Below, one piece after another: positions 1 through 9,530 of a stretch of 64,000 nucleotides of DNA. The position numbers were made by a program, and so were the translations under genes. The notes below the pieces were generated by a model, which searched no databases, had not been told where the DNA came from, and was given only the letters and a program-made list of their open reading frames with translations. Positions within the stretch are counted from its first letter, which is position 1, and each line of letters opens with the position of its first letter. This DNA is from an uncultured Burkholderiales bacterium (GTDB lineage Bacteria > Pseudomonadota > Gammaproteobacteria > Burkholderiales > Burkholderiaceae_C), in the NCBI GenBank assembly GCA_903844825.1, contig CAIMVC010000409.1, forward strand, positions 1-64,000. The letters run 5' to 3'.

Positions 1-428
1 ACCAATGTCTGGTCGCCCACGGCCAGCGCTTGCTTCATGCCCAGCGAGCCGTAACCGGCAAAACGTGGCGAGCTGGAATAGCCGCGGTTGCCGCCACGAA
101 ACCGTGCGTGGCCGACCACCGCCTGCGCGTCGGCGACGGTGTCCACATGCGGCACCAGCAAACCGGCAGCGCCCATGTCGAGCACCGACAAAATGGTCGC
201 CGGCTGGCCATCAGGAATACGCACCAGCAGCGGCAAACCGGCAGCGCGGCCGGCCAGCATCATGAGGTCCAGCATGGCCCGGTCCAGCGGTGCGTGCTCG
301 GCGTCGATCACGGCAAAGTCCAGCCCGGTGGTGCCCAGCACCTCGACCACATGGGGCGAGCTGGTCTTGATGAACGTACCCACCTGGTAGCGGCTGGGAT
401 GCTTTTGAAGCGTGCGGGTCTGCGCCAT
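1..428 (-). CDS. HpcH/HpaI aldolase/citrate lyase family protein (truncated by window start)
   Basis: Reverse-strand translation from ATG at 428: MAQTRTLQKHPSRYQVGTFIKTSSPHVVEVLGTTGLDFAVIDAEHAPLDRAMLDLMMLAGRAAGLPLLVRIPDG..., typical HpcH/HpaI motifs; open to the window edge. Confidence 0.85.
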   Translation of the reverse strand, partial: MAQTRTLQKHPSRYQVGTFIKTSSPHVVEVLGTTGLDFAVIDAEHAPLDRAMLDLMMLAGRAAGLPLLVRIPDGQPATILSVLDMGAAGLLVPHVDTVADAQAVVGHARFRGGNRGYSSSPRFAGYGSLGMKQALAVGDQTL

Positions 429-429
429 A

Positions 430-1071
430 TCAGTCTTTCAAATGCTGGCTGCGGTCAGGCGGTGTTTGCAGCACCGGCCGCTCAAAAATCTCGCCGAGTG
501 CCGCATAAAAAGGACCACCCAAGCGGGCAATTGGCTGCATCTTCACGCTGTCCACGTTCTTGCCGTCAAAAATGTGGTCGGACAGGTGAAAGGCCAGCAC
601 CTCGCCGATGTACAAGGTGTTGAGCTCGCCCAAACGCACCACCTCACGCAGGCGGCACTCCATCTGGGCCGGCGCCACCGCCACGCGCGGCGGCTTGACG
701 AATCGGCTGGGCAGCAGCGCGATGCCCAGGGCTTCGGTTTCACTTTGCTCCGGAGGAAACTCGGCCGAGGTCTGGTGCATCAGGTCCATGTGCGGCAAGG
801 TGGCGACATTGACCACGAATTCGCGGCCCTGCTCGATGTTGCGCGCCGTGTCCTTCAGGGCACCGCCACGCGAGCCGATGTTGACCGCCAGCATGGGCGG
901 GCTGTGCGCCACGTAGTTGTAAGAGCTAAAGGGCGCCGCATTGACCACCCCCTGTGGGCTGAGCGTGGTGATCCAGGCGATCGGCCGGGGCACCACAATG
1001 CCGCAGAGCAAGCGGTAGGCCGTCGAGTTGTCGATCTCGGCCGCGCACAAGGTGGTGAAGTCGTGCGGCAT
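430..1071 (-). CDS. Flavin reductase-like (FMN-binding split barrel) protein
   Basis: 213 aa, PRPIAWITTLSPQGVVNAAPFSSYNYVAHSPPMLAVNIG motif of the flavin reductase family. Confidence 0.85.
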   Translation of the reverse strand: MPHDFTTLCAAEIDNSTAYRLLCGIVVPRPIAWITTLSPQGVVNAAPFSSYNYVAHSPPMLAVNIGSRGGALKDTARNIEQGREFVVNVATLPHMDLMHQTSAEFPPEQSETEALGIALLPSRFVKPPRVAVAPAQMECRLREVVRLGELNTLYIGEVLAFHLSDHIFDGKNVDSVKMQPIARLGGPFYAALGEIFERPVLQTPPDRSQHLKD

Positions 1072-1074
1072 CGA

Positions 1075-2040
1075 TCAGGCGCCGGCCTGGCCTGCTGACG
1101 CTGCTGACTTGCTGCCGCTTTTGATGAACACGCGCTTGCCGGTGTCGTGAAAGACCGCGCGCTTTTCGTCGGGCGAAAGCAGCACGGCCGAGTCAAGAAA
1201 GCGCTGCACCATCTCTTTGTAAGTGCCCGAGGAGGTGCCGATGTCCGAGCCCCACATGAGGTGGTCGGCGCCAAACATGTCGACAGCGCGGCGCAGCACC
1301 TGGTCGGCGGGAATGCCGGCTTCGCGGCAGATGTCCAGATTGATCGAGGTGAATTTGAAATAGATGTTGTGCTCGCCCGCCAGGGTCTGATAGCGCTCGT
1401 CGAGGCCGAAGTGTTCGCCCTCTTCCATCTCGGGCTCGAGCAGGTGGTCCAGCACGATGCGGATGTCGGGGTACTTGCGGGTCAGCTCGATGATGGCCGG
1501 AATGGACGGGCCACCGCCACCGTGCGAGAGCACCTCGAGATCCATCACCAGACCGAACTCTTGCGCCACCGCCCAGGTCTTGAGAGCCTTGGGGGAGTTG
1601 AGCCAGGGCATGCTGCCGTCGGCCAGGCGACCACCGAAAAGGCGTACCCCCGCCAGGCCATGGTCGCGCACATATTGGCGCACCAGCGCTGGCGTGCTGT
1701 CGTCTTCGGCGTCCAGAATCACCACGGCGCTAAAGAGGTCGGCGTACTGGTCCGACGAGTCCAGGATGTAGCTGTTGTCGTAGCGGTAGATCATGCGTTT
1801 TTGCACGGCCACGATGCCGTCAACGTTTTCTTCCTGCATCCAGCGCAGCAGACGCGAGGCGTCGGGCACCTCATTGACCGGCGTCGGCCCGTGGTGGCCG
1901 CCCGGCTTGCCGATCACGCCCGGCGCCCGGTAAGGTGCATCGGCGGCGCGCTGCATGGGGTTGCGGGGGTAGCGCTGCTGGTCGTCGGCGACCAGGTGGG
2001 CATGGGAGTCAAAAAGAAGGGGGCGGGTGCTGGCGGTCAT
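1075..2040 (-). CDS. Amidohydrolase family (TIM-barrel metal-dependent hydrolase)
   Basis: 321 aa; LLFDSHAHLVAD N-terminal metal motif and C-terminal FGADHLMWGSDIGTSSGTY. Confidence 0.85.
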   Translation of the reverse strand: MTASTRPLLFDSHAHLVADDQQRYPRNPMQRAADAPYRAPGVIGKPGGHHGPTPVNEVPDASRLLRWMQEENVDGIVAVQKRMIYRYDNSYILDSSDQYADLFSAVVILDAEDDSTPALVRQYVRDHGLAGVRLFGGRLADGSMPWLNSPKALKTWAVAQEFGLVMDLEVLSHGGGGPSIPAIIELTRKYPDIRIVLDHLLEPEMEEGEHFGLDERYQTLAGEHNIYFKFTSINLDICREAGIPADQVLRRAVDMFGADHLMWGSDIGTSSGTYKEMVQRFLDSAVLLSPDEKRAVFHDTGKRVFIKSGSKSAASAGQAGA

Positions 2041-2156
2041 GGCAGTCGTGTCGGTGGTGTCAGGTCGGTGGTCGTATCGGTCGTGTTGTCAGGGGCGTTG
2101 TTGGCATTGTCGGTTGGCAAGTCTTACTTGAGCAGTTGAGCAGTTGCTCGGTAGAT

Positions 2157-2178
2157 CAATTGCGCAATTGCGCAATTG
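2157..2178. repeat. Perfect 22-nt palindrome (three CAATTG cores)
   Basis: CAATTGCGCAATTGCGCAATTG reads identically on both strands. Confidence 0.9.
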
Positions 2179-2199
2179 CGTGCTCGCAGACTTGCTGGC

Positions 2200-3192
2200 T
2201 TATTCGAGGGAAATCCTGGCGGCGTCGACCACTTTTTTCCACTTGGCGGCTTCGGCCGTCATCAGCGTTCCCAGCAAGTCGGGGCCGCCGTTGGCCTCGA
2301 CCATGCCGAACTGCGCGAGCTTGGCGCGGCCTTCGGCCGAGTTGGTGTAGCTGTTGATCGCCTGGTTGAGTTTGCTCACCACCGGCCGCGGCAGGCCGGC
2401 GGGGCCAATGATGGCAAACCAGACCGTAGCCTCCAGCTCAATGCCTTGCTCGAGCGCCGTCGGCACATTGGGCAGGCCCGGAAAACGCTTATTGGAGGTG
2501 ACCGCCAGACCGGTGAGTTTGCCGCCCTGAATGTTGGGAATGAAGGCGCTCACGGGCGCCGAAATGGCCTGGATCTGGCCGCCGAGCAGGTCGGTCATGG
2601 CTGGCGTGTCGCCCTTGTAGGGCACCGACTGGGGCGCGCTACCGGTCGTCGTCTTGAAGTATTCAAGCGCCAGATGACCAATGGTGCCGTTGCCCGGGTG
2701 ACCCACCGAGTACTGCGCCGGGTTGGCTTTGGCCAGCGCCACAAAGTCCTTGAGGCTGCCGGCCTTGACGGCGGGACTCGAGACTATGACCAGGGGAATT
2801 TCGCCCACCAGGGCAATCGGCGTCAGGTCCTTCTGGGCATCAAAGGGCATGGTTTTGTAGAGCGACTTGTTGTTGGCCAGCGGCCCCGACGTGGACAGGC
2901 CAATGGTGTGACCGTCGGGGGCGGACTTGGCCACCAGGTCGGTGCCAATATTGCCGCCCGCACCGGCCCGGTTGTCGACCACGAACTGCTGGCCGAAGGT
3001 ATTGCTCAGGTGCAGGGCCAGTTGCCTGGCCACGATGTCGGTGCTGCCGCCGGCCGGAAACGGCACGACGATCTTGACGGGCTTGCTAGGCCAGTCGGCC
3101 TGGGCCTGCGCACTCAGGGGTGCGATGCCGAACAAGGCGGCCGCCGACAGGGCGATGGTGAGGCTGCGGCGAAACAGGGGGCGTGGGGTCAT
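2200..3192 (-). CDS. Bug family tripartite tricarboxylate transporter substrate-binding protein
   Basis: Signal peptide then WPSKPVKIVVPFPAGGSTDIVARQLALHLSNTFGQQFVVDNRAGAGGNIGTDLVAKSAPDGHT. Confidence 0.93.
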   Translation of the reverse strand: MTPRPLFRRSLTIALSAAALFGIAPLSAQAQADWPSKPVKIVVPFPAGGSTDIVARQLALHLSNTFGQQFVVDNRAGAGGNIGTDLVAKSAPDGHTIGLSTSGPLANNKSLYKTMPFDAQKDLTPIALVGEIPLVIVSSPAVKAGSLKDFVALAKANPAQYSVGHPGNGTIGHLALEYFKTTTGSAPQSVPYKGDTPAMTDLLGGQIQAISAPVSAFIPNIQGGKLTGLAVTSNKRFPGLPNVPTALEQGIELEATVWFAIIGPAGLPRPVVSKLNQAINSYTNSAEGRAKLAQFGMVEANGGPDLLGTLMTAEAAKWKKVVDAARISLE

Positions 3193-3851
3193 GAAATTCT
3201 CCTTGATGAGGGGGTGGTCGTCGTGCCAATCAGTCGTTGGCGCCGGATGTCTTCGAGGATGCCGGGCAGGCGCGCGGCGGCGCGTTGTTGCAGGCTGTCA
3301 TACACGCTGTTGCCGTGCGCGTCGATGGCCACCGTGGCCGGCCCCAGGTCGCGCACGCGCAGAGTCACCAGGCGAAATTGCGAGATGTATTCGTTCCAGT
3401 GGCTGGCCACCAGGGCCTCGATGGACTCGGACAGCAAGGTGCAGCCACCACCTAGAAACGACAGGTAGGCGCAACCGGCATCCTTCATGGCGGCCACGCT
3501 GGCCATGTCAAGCCCGCCCTTGCCGCCCACCAGCCGCAGGCCCAGCGAGCGAATCAGCGTGGGCATGTAGGGGTTGTAGCGGGTGCTGGTGCTGGGGTTC
3601 ATGTACAGCGCCTGCGAATCGGCCGGGTTGGCGGCGTCGCGAATGTAGGCGCTCAGGTGAAAGAAGGCACCGCCTTGCAGGTCCAGCGGCAAGGCCTGAC
3701 CCGCCTGCAGTTCGCGCATCATGCGCTGGTGGGTGGGCAGGCCGATGGTGATGGTGATCTCGCCACTGAGCAGCACCATGTCGCCCACCGCCAGTTCGCG
3801 CACGGCGGCAGCGTCCAAGGGCAGTTGCAAATGATGCGTGCGCCCGCTCAT
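3189..3851 (-). CDS. Class I fumarase-type hydro-lyase, beta subunit (fumarate/L-tartrate dehydratase-like)
   Basis: 220 aa; GEITITIGLPTHQRMM ... YNPYMPTLIRSLGLRLVGGKGGLDM; overlaps the upstream alpha subunit by 4 nt. Confidence 0.85.
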   Translation of the reverse strand: MSGRTHHLQLPLDAAAVRELAVGDMVLLSGEITITIGLPTHQRMMRELQAGQALPLDLQGGAFFHLSAYIRDAANPADSQALYMNPSTSTRYNPYMPTLIRSLGLRLVGGKGGLDMASVAAMKDAGCAYLSFLGGGCTLLSESIEALVASHWNEYISQFRLVTLRVRDLGPATVAIDAHGNSVYDSLQQRAAARLPGILEDIRRQRLIGTTTTPSSRRIS

Positions 3852-4714
3852 TCAAACCACTCCACCGCGCCGTCGTTATAAATACGCGCGCCCATGCGGC
3901 GGTTGATCCAGCAGTTCAGCGCCACCGCCACCGGCATGAAGCCGTGGCTGGCCGCGTAGTCGATGTGCACCGCCATGGCGGTGGTGTCGCCGCCCGTGCC
4001 CATGGGGCCAAAGCCCATGGCGTTGATGGCCGACAGCAGGCGCTGCTCCATGGCCGCCAAAATGGGCTCGGGATTGATCTGGCCAAAAGGCCGCAAGATC
4101 TGCTGCTTGGCCATGCGCGCCGCATAGTCGAAGGTGCCGCCAATGCCTACCCCCACCACGATAGGCGGGCACGGTTGCGAGCCGGCTTTCATGACGACGT
4201 CGAGCACATAGGTCTCGATGGTCTCCAGCGAGGGGTAGACAAAGGTCTCCAGCGCCTCCCAGCGGCCACTGCCCATGGCCTTGGGCGCGCAAATAATCTC
4301 GAGGTAGTCGGCGCCATCCATGACGTCGAAGGTCACGATCGGCATGTCCTTGCCGGCGTGGCTGCGCTCGTGGGTCAGGGGGTTGGTGACCATGCGCAAA
4401 ATCGGCGGCTGAATGTCGGCGGCGAGTTGCGCAAAGCCCTCGACGATGGCCTGGCGCAGCGCACCTTCAAAGCGCACTTGCGTGCCGATCTTGACTGAGT
4501 AAACCGGAATACCTACATCGGTACAGACCAGGTGATCTTTTTGCTCGGCAGCATCAGCGCTCTTGAGCATGATGGTCAGGGTCTTTTTGCCGGTGTCGGA
4601 CGTCTCCATGCCTTGCGCCCGGCGCAGCACCGCTTTGGTGTCTTCGGGTATCTTCTTGAGCGATCGCTCGTACAAGGAGGCCGTGACGGTCTTGATCAAT
4701 TCCTGGCTAATCAT
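3848..4714 (-). CDS. Class I fumarase-type hydro-lyase, alpha subunit
   Basis: Start chosen at MISQELIKTVTASLYERSLKKIPEDTKAVL; CTDVGIPVYSVKIG and PCPPIVVGVGIGGTFDYAARMAKQ motifs. Confidence 0.85.
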   Translation of the reverse strand: MISQELIKTVTASLYERSLKKIPEDTKAVLRRAQGMETSDTGKKTLTIMLKSADAAEQKDHLVCTDVGIPVYSVKIGTQVRFEGALRQAIVEGFAQLAADIQPPILRMVTNPLTHERSHAGKDMPIVTFDVMDGADYLEIICAPKAMGSGRWEALETFVYPSLETIETYVLDVVMKAGSQPCPPIVVGVGIGGTFDYAARMAKQQILRPFGQINPEPILAAMEQRLLSAINAMGFGPMGTGGDTTAMAVHIDYAASHGFMPVAVALNCWINRRMGARIYNDGAVEWFE

Positions 4715-4921
4715 CAGACCTGTGAGGATGCTATGGACATGGCCGGGACACAAGCGGGGTTTTCCTTCTTTTCGCGGTGCGAAAAATCAGGCGCTGATTG
4801 ATGAGGCGTGCTGGGTAAGCGGCCTCGCCTGACGATACCGGGCATGGATTGCCGCGCGGCTTTGCCGCTTGCTACGACGGAGCGGATCCGCCTGCGCACG
4901 GGTGGACTTTTCGCGCGCGGA

Positions 4922-5004
4922 CAACAAAGGCCTGTTGCGAGGTGCCGCTGAAGAGGAAAACGCATCCACGGGGGTGGCACGCGCGGGCAACAGGGGCCTG
5001 TTGC
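4922..5004. repeat. Pair of related short hairpins
   Basis: CAACAAAGGCCTGTTGCGAGG (4922) and GCAACAGGGGCCTGTTGC(GAGG) (4987), the second an 8-bp perfect stem. Confidence 0.75.
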
Positions 5005-5176
5005 GAGGCCCAAAGAGCCGTGGCAACCCATGCATGCGGGCCGCTGGACGCACCCCCCTCCGCCACCCCGTCGTTGCGAGCGGCAACGCAGGCCTGCGCG
5101 GGCCACGCCCGTCGAGCCGACTCATAATGCGGGCTCGGCAAACCCCTGCGCCCTCGGGCAGACTCCTTTTTTCCTC

Positions 5177-6085
5177 ATGCACACACCGTCACCCGAAGCT
5201 GGCGTCCAGACCTTCAACCCTCGGCCCTCGCCCCCTGCCCTGCGCCTGCCGGCCGGCGCCTGCGACGCCCATGTCCACGTCTTCGGTCCGGCCAGCCGCT
5301 TTGCGTTTGCCCAAAGCCGCAACTTCACCCCGGCCGACGCACCCAAAGAGACCTTGTTTGCGCTGCACCGCCAGTTGGGCATCGCGCGCTGCGTGATCGT
5401 GCAGTCGGCCATTCACGGGCTGGACAACAGCGCCGTGGAAGACGCGATCGAGGCCGGCGAAGGCCGTTACCTGGGTGTGGCGCTGGTGCCGGCGAACGTG
5501 GCCGATGCCGAACTCCAGCGCCTGGCGGGCAAGGGCTTTCGCGGCGTGCGTTTTAACTTTATGAAGCACCTGGCGGGCGGCGCCAGCATCGACGAGGTGG
5601 TGACGCTGACGCAGCGGCTCAAGCCGCTGGGCCTGCACCTGCAGGTTCATTTTGAAAGCAGCCTGATCCACAGCCTGGCGCCGGCCCTGCTGCGCAGCGC
5701 GGTGCCGGTGATGGTCGACCACATGGGCCGGGTCGACGCCACACAGGGCCTGGCGGGGGCCGATTTTCAGGCCCTGTGCGATCTGCTCACCCAGCCGCAG
5801 ATGCACGTCAAGGTCAGCGGCATTGACCGCATTGATGCCCATGCTTTTGAGCCCTCGGCCGGCCAGGGCGCTGCCTACGCCCAGGGCATTGCGCTGGCGC
5901 GGCATCTGGTCGAGCGTTTTCCCGATCGCTGCGTCTGGGGCAGCGACTGGCCGCACCCGAATCACACCCACATCCCCGACGACGGCGTGCTGGTCGACGC
6001 CATCGCACAACTCGCGCCCGAGCCGGCGCAGCGCCAGCAGCTGCTGGTCGACAACCCCGCCAATTTCTACCGTTTTTCCAACTGA
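5177..6085 (+). CDS. Amidohydrolase resembling 2-pyrone-4,6-dicarboxylate lactonase (LigI-like)
   Basis: GACDAHVHVFGPASRFAFAQSRNFTPADAPKETLFALHRQLGIARCVIVQSAIHGLDN ... RFPDRCVWGSDWPHPNH. Confidence 0.85.
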   Translation: MHTPSPEAGVQTFNPRPSPPALRLPAGACDAHVHVFGPASRFAFAQSRNFTPADAPKETLFALHRQLGIARCVIVQSAIHGLDNSAVEDAIEAGEGRYLGVALVPANVADAELQRLAGKGFRGVRFNFMKHLAGGASIDEVVTLTQRLKPLGLHLQVHFESSLIHSLAPALLRSAVPVMVDHMGRVDATQGLAGADFQALCDLLTQPQMHVKVSGIDRIDAHAFEPSAGQGAAYAQGIALARHLVERFPDRCVWGSDWPHPNHTHIPDDGVLVDAIAQLAPEPAQRQQLLVDNPANFYRFSN

Positions 6086-6104
6086 GCGCTTGCCCGCGAA
6101 CCAC

Positions 6105-6947
6105 ATGCCATCAGAGCCACACATGAAGCACCCAGGCGCAGGCCAGGCAGCAGGCCGACTGGCCGGCAAAGTGGTGTTGGTCACCGGGGCCGGCTCGGTC
6201 GGTCCGGGTTGGGGCAACGGGCGCGCCATCGCGGTGCGCTTTGCGGCAGAGGACGCCCGGATCGTGGGCCTGGACCGCGACTTGCAGCGCATGCAGGAAA
6301 CCCGCAGCCTGATCGAGCAGGCCGGCGGCGAATTCACGGCGCTGGCCTGCGACGTGACCAGCAGCGCTGCCGTTCAAGACGCCGTGGCACAGGGCCTGTC
6401 GCGTTATGGGCGCCTTGACGTGCTGGTCAACAACGTGGGGGGCTCGGCCAAGGGCGGCCCGATAGAGATGAGCGAGGAGATTTGGGACGCGCAAATCGAC
6501 CAGAACCTCAAGAGCGTGTTTCTAACTTGCAAGCACGTGCTGCCCCAGATGCTGGCGCAAGGCGCGGGCAACATCATCAACATCTCGTCCACGTCGGGGC
6601 TGCGCTGGACCGGCGCCGCGCAAATTGCCTATGCCGCCACCAAGGCCGCCGTGATCCAGTTTTCCCGCGTACTGGCCGTGCAATACGCCAAGCAAGGCAT
6701 TCGCGCCAACACCGTGGTGCCAGGCCAGTTGCACACCCCGATGGTCGAATTTCGCCTGGCCGGCCAGCGCGCAGGCGGTGACGTGCAAGCCTTGCTCGAG
6801 CAAAGACAGTCGCGCATCCCGCTGCCCTTCATGGGCGATGGCCGCGACACCGCCAACGCCGCACTTTTTCTGGCCAGCGACGAGTCGCGCTTTGTGACGG
6901 GCACCGAAATCGTCGTCGACGGCGGCATGTCGGTGCGCTGCGACTAG
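6105..6947 (+). CDS. SDR family oxidoreductase
   Basis: VVLVTGAGSVGPGWGNGRAIA cofactor motif; INISSTSGLRWTGAAQIAYAATKAAV catalytic YxxxK; C-terminal VTGTEIVVDGGMSVRCD. Start 6105 or 6123. Confidence 0.92.
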   Translation: MPSEPHMKHPGAGQAAGRLAGKVVLVTGAGSVGPGWGNGRAIAVRFAAEDARIVGLDRDLQRMQETRSLIEQAGGEFTALACDVTSSAAVQDAVAQGLSRYGRLDVLVNNVGGSAKGGPIEMSEEIWDAQIDQNLKSVFLTCKHVLPQMLAQGAGNIINISSTSGLRWTGAAQIAYAATKAAVIQFSRVLAVQYAKQGIRANTVVPGQLHTPMVEFRLAGQRAGGDVQALLEQRQSRIPLPFMGDGRDTANAALFLASDESRFVTGTEIVVDGGMSVRCD

Positions 6948-6990
6948 CCAGCCCCTTCAAGCTATTTTCAACAACTCCAAGGACAAGCCC

Positions 6991-7971
6991 ATGAGACCCA
7001 TTTCAAATGCACGCCGCACCCTGGGCCTGACGCTGGCCTGCCTGGCCCTGGCCGGCAGCGCCCTGGCGCAGACCCCAGCGCGGGTGACCCGCATCATCGT
7101 CGCCTTTCCGCCCGGTGGGCCGGTCGACTTTGTGGCACGCACCGTCGGCGAGGGCTTGAGCAAGGAGCTTGGGCATCAGGTGGTGATTGAAAACAAGGCC
7201 GGCGGCAACGGCGCGATTGCGGCCGAGTTCCTGGCCCGCTCGCCCGCTGACGGCAGCACGTTGTGGCTGACCAGCGTGGGCGCCGTAGCCATCAACCCCG
7301 CCTTGTACGACAAGCTCGCCTACGACCCGGTGCGTGACCTGGTGCCGGTGTCGCTGGTGGTCAACAACGTCGAGGTGCTGGTGGTGGGTGCCAAGGCGCC
7401 TTACAACACCGGCGCTGAATTTGTTGCCGCCGCTCGCCAGCAAACAGCCAAGCCTCTGACCATGGCCTCGTCGGGCACCGGCAGCGTGCCGCATCTGGCC
7501 GCCGAGCTGCTCAACGATGCTGCCAAAATCAACTTGCTGCACGTGCCCTACAAAGGCGCCGCGCCAGCGCTGACCGACGTGATCGCCGGCCATGTGAACG
7601 GCTTTTTTGGCGACATCCCGGGCCTGATCGGCTTCGTCAAATCGGGCCAGCTCAAGGCCATCGGCATTGCCGCGCCAGCGCGCCACCCGCTGCTGCCAGA
7701 CGTCAAGACCTTTGATGAAATGGGCATCAAGGGCGTGGACTCGGACAACTGGTACGCCCTGTTCGCCACCAAAGGCACGCCACCCGCGCAAGTGGCATTG
7801 GTCAACCAGGCGCTGCGCAAGGCGCTGACCAGCGAGGCGGTCAAAACCAAGCTGATGAATTCGGGCGCCGCACCAGCGCCGTCAACGCCGGCTGACTTGG
7901 CGGCCCTGCTCAAGAGCGACACCGAGAAATGGTCCAAAGTCGTGCGCTCCAAAAATATCAAGCCGGATTAA
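6991..7971 (+). CDS. Bug family tripartite tricarboxylate transporter substrate-binding protein
   Basis: Signal peptide; RVTRIIVAFPPGGPVDFVARTVGEGLSKELGHQVVIENKAGGNGAIAAEFLARSPADGST. Confidence 0.93.
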   Translation: MRPISNARRTLGLTLACLALAGSALAQTPARVTRIIVAFPPGGPVDFVARTVGEGLSKELGHQVVIENKAGGNGAIAAEFLARSPADGSTLWLTSVGAVAINPALYDKLAYDPVRDLVPVSLVVNNVEVLVVGAKAPYNTGAEFVAAARQQTAKPLTMASSGTGSVPHLAAELLNDAAKINLLHVPYKGAAPALTDVIAGHVNGFFGDIPGLIGFVKSGQLKAIGIAAPARHPLLPDVKTFDEMGIKGVDSDNWYALFATKGTPPAQVALVNQALRKALTSEAVKTKLMNSGAAPAPSTPADLAALLKSDTEKWSKVVRSKNIKPD

Positions 7972-7975
7972 ACCT

Positions 7976-8494
7976 ATGCGCATCGCTCCTATTGAACCCG
8001 GCACGCGCCCCGAACTGGCCGAGCAGGAAGCGCGCATTGCCGCCGCACGCGGACGCGTGTCACCGCTCTATCAGGTCTTGCTCAACAGCCCGCCGATTGC
8101 GCACGGCTGGGAGCAAATGCTGTCGGCGGTGCGCAACCACAGCAGCTTGCCCGCTTCGCTGCGCGAGCTGGTGATCCTGCGCGTGGCCGTGCTCAACCGC
8201 GCCCCCTACGAGTTCGACGCGCACGCGCCGATTGCCCTGGCCGCCGGCGTCTCAGCCCAGACCCTCGAGGCCGTTCGGCAAACCGTCCTGACAGACGACA
8301 TGCCCCTGAGCGAGGTCGAACACGCCGTGCTGGCACTGACCGACAGCATGACGCTGCACATCGAGGTGCCCGATGCTTTGTTTGCGCGCGTCAAGGCGCA
8401 CTTTGGCGATCAGAGCCTGCTCGATCTGGTGGCCACCGTGGCCGCCTACAACATGGTGTCGCGCTTGTTGACCGCCTTCGAGATCGGTCACTGA
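7976..8494 (+). CDS. Carboxymuconolactone decarboxylase family protein
   Basis: 172 aa; SSLPASLRELVILRVAVLNRAPYEFDAHAPIALAAGVS. Confidence 0.85.
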   Translation: MRIAPIEPGTRPELAEQEARIAAARGRVSPLYQVLLNSPPIAHGWEQMLSAVRNHSSLPASLRELVILRVAVLNRAPYEFDAHAPIALAAGVSAQTLEAVRQTVLTDDMPLSEVEHAVLALTDSMTLHIEVPDALFARVKAHFGDQSLLDLVATVAAYNMVSRLLTAFEIGH

Positions 8495-8496
8495 GC

Positions 8497-9105
8497 ATGC
8501 AGCTGACCCACTTTTTTCTGGTCGAAATCAGCAGCCCGCAGGCCCCTGGCGCTGAGCTGTGCCAGGCGGCCATCCAAGCCAGCGCAGCAGCCGCCGAGCC
8601 GTTGACGCTGACGCGTATAGCCTGGAACGCCGAGCTGCAAACGGCCTACGTCTACCTCCAGCTGGCGCAAGCCGCGCCCACCGGTGCTGGCACTGCGCGG
8701 AGCCTGCAAACGGTGTGGCAGCAAGCCCTGCCCGATGCCAGCGCGGTCAAGGTGTCGCGGCTGCAAACCATTTTTACCCTGCCCGGGCACTCGAGCGAGC
8801 AGCAAGCGGTCCATCACTACGTGGTTGAAACCGACGCCGACGAGGGCTGGATGCCCGAGATCTCGCGCTGGTACGACACCGAGCACATGCCCGGCCTGGC
8901 CGCCGTGCCCGGCTGCACCCTGGCCATGCGCCTGCTCAACCATGACCACGGCCCGCTCTCGCATGCGCTCTACGGACTGGTCGACAGCACGACCCTGGGC
9001 TCGCCCGCCTGGCTAGCGGTTCGCGGCACCGAATGGAGCAGCCGCACCCGCCCGCACTTTGTCAACACCCGGCGCTGCATGTTCAGGCTGCTGAGCACCC
9101 GCTGA
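8497..9105 (+). CDS. Hypothetical protein (possible dimeric alpha-beta barrel/EthD-like)
   Basis: 202 aa; EGWMPEISRWYDTEHMPGLAAVPGCTLAMRLLNHD resembles EthD-type segments; in operon with preceding gene. Confidence 0.5.
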   Translation: MQLTHFFLVEISSPQAPGAELCQAAIQASAAAAEPLTLTRIAWNAELQTAYVYLQLAQAAPTGAGTARSLQTVWQQALPDASAVKVSRLQTIFTLPGHSSEQQAVHHYVVETDADEGWMPEISRWYDTEHMPGLAAVPGCTLAMRLLNHDHGPLSHALYGLVDSTTLGSPAWLAVRGTEWSSRTRPHFVNTRRCMFRLLSTR

Positions 9106-9140
9106 AAAGAGCCAGCCGGGGCCAGCTGCCGGGTTTAGGT

Positions 9141-9530
9141 TCAGTCCGCAGGCATAGCAAAGGACCGCCGGCGCAAGCCGATGTACGCCGTCTGCAGGGC
9201 ATCGGTTTGAGCACCACCCTGTGCCAGCGCCACCAGATGCATCGTGGCTTGCGGGTGGGTGACCAGGCACCAGTTGACGATGGGCGCGGCCAGGTAGCGG
9301 CTGTGCTCGGTCAGGCATTCGAGCGCCACACTGGCCTGAAACGGCGTGCCGGCACGGGCACTGAAGCCGGGCGAGGGCAAGGGTTCGAGCCACAGGGTCA
9401 GCAGCCCATCGTCGATGTCTGGCTTGACCAGGCGAACATGCTTGATGAGCCCGCCTTCGCGGTAAATCGCCTCTTGCCCGACGAGCGCCTGCAGGTGTGC
9501 GAGCAGCCGGGCGGCGGGCTTGGCTTTCAT
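9141..9530 (-). CDS. Uncharacterised small protein coupled to the DUF4062-STAND NTPase
   Basis: Start reassigned to MKAKPAARLLAHLQALVGQEAIYREGGLIKHV...; ATGA overlap with stop of the upstream gene (9527). Confidence 0.6.
   Translation of the reverse strand: MKAKPAARLLAHLQALVGQEAIYREGGLIKHVRLVKPDIDDGLLTLWLEPLPSPGFSARAGTPFQASVALECLTEHSRYLAAPIVNWCLVTHPQATMHLVALAQGGAQTDALQTAYIGLRRRSFAMPAD

Noticed and set aside
4714-5182. Several overlapping ORFs (75-175 aa) on both strands between the fumarase and LigI-like genes
   Set aside because: Low-complexity, Arg/Pro/Ala-rich, overlapping in several frames with repeats; no recognisable domain. Treated as an intergenic control region.
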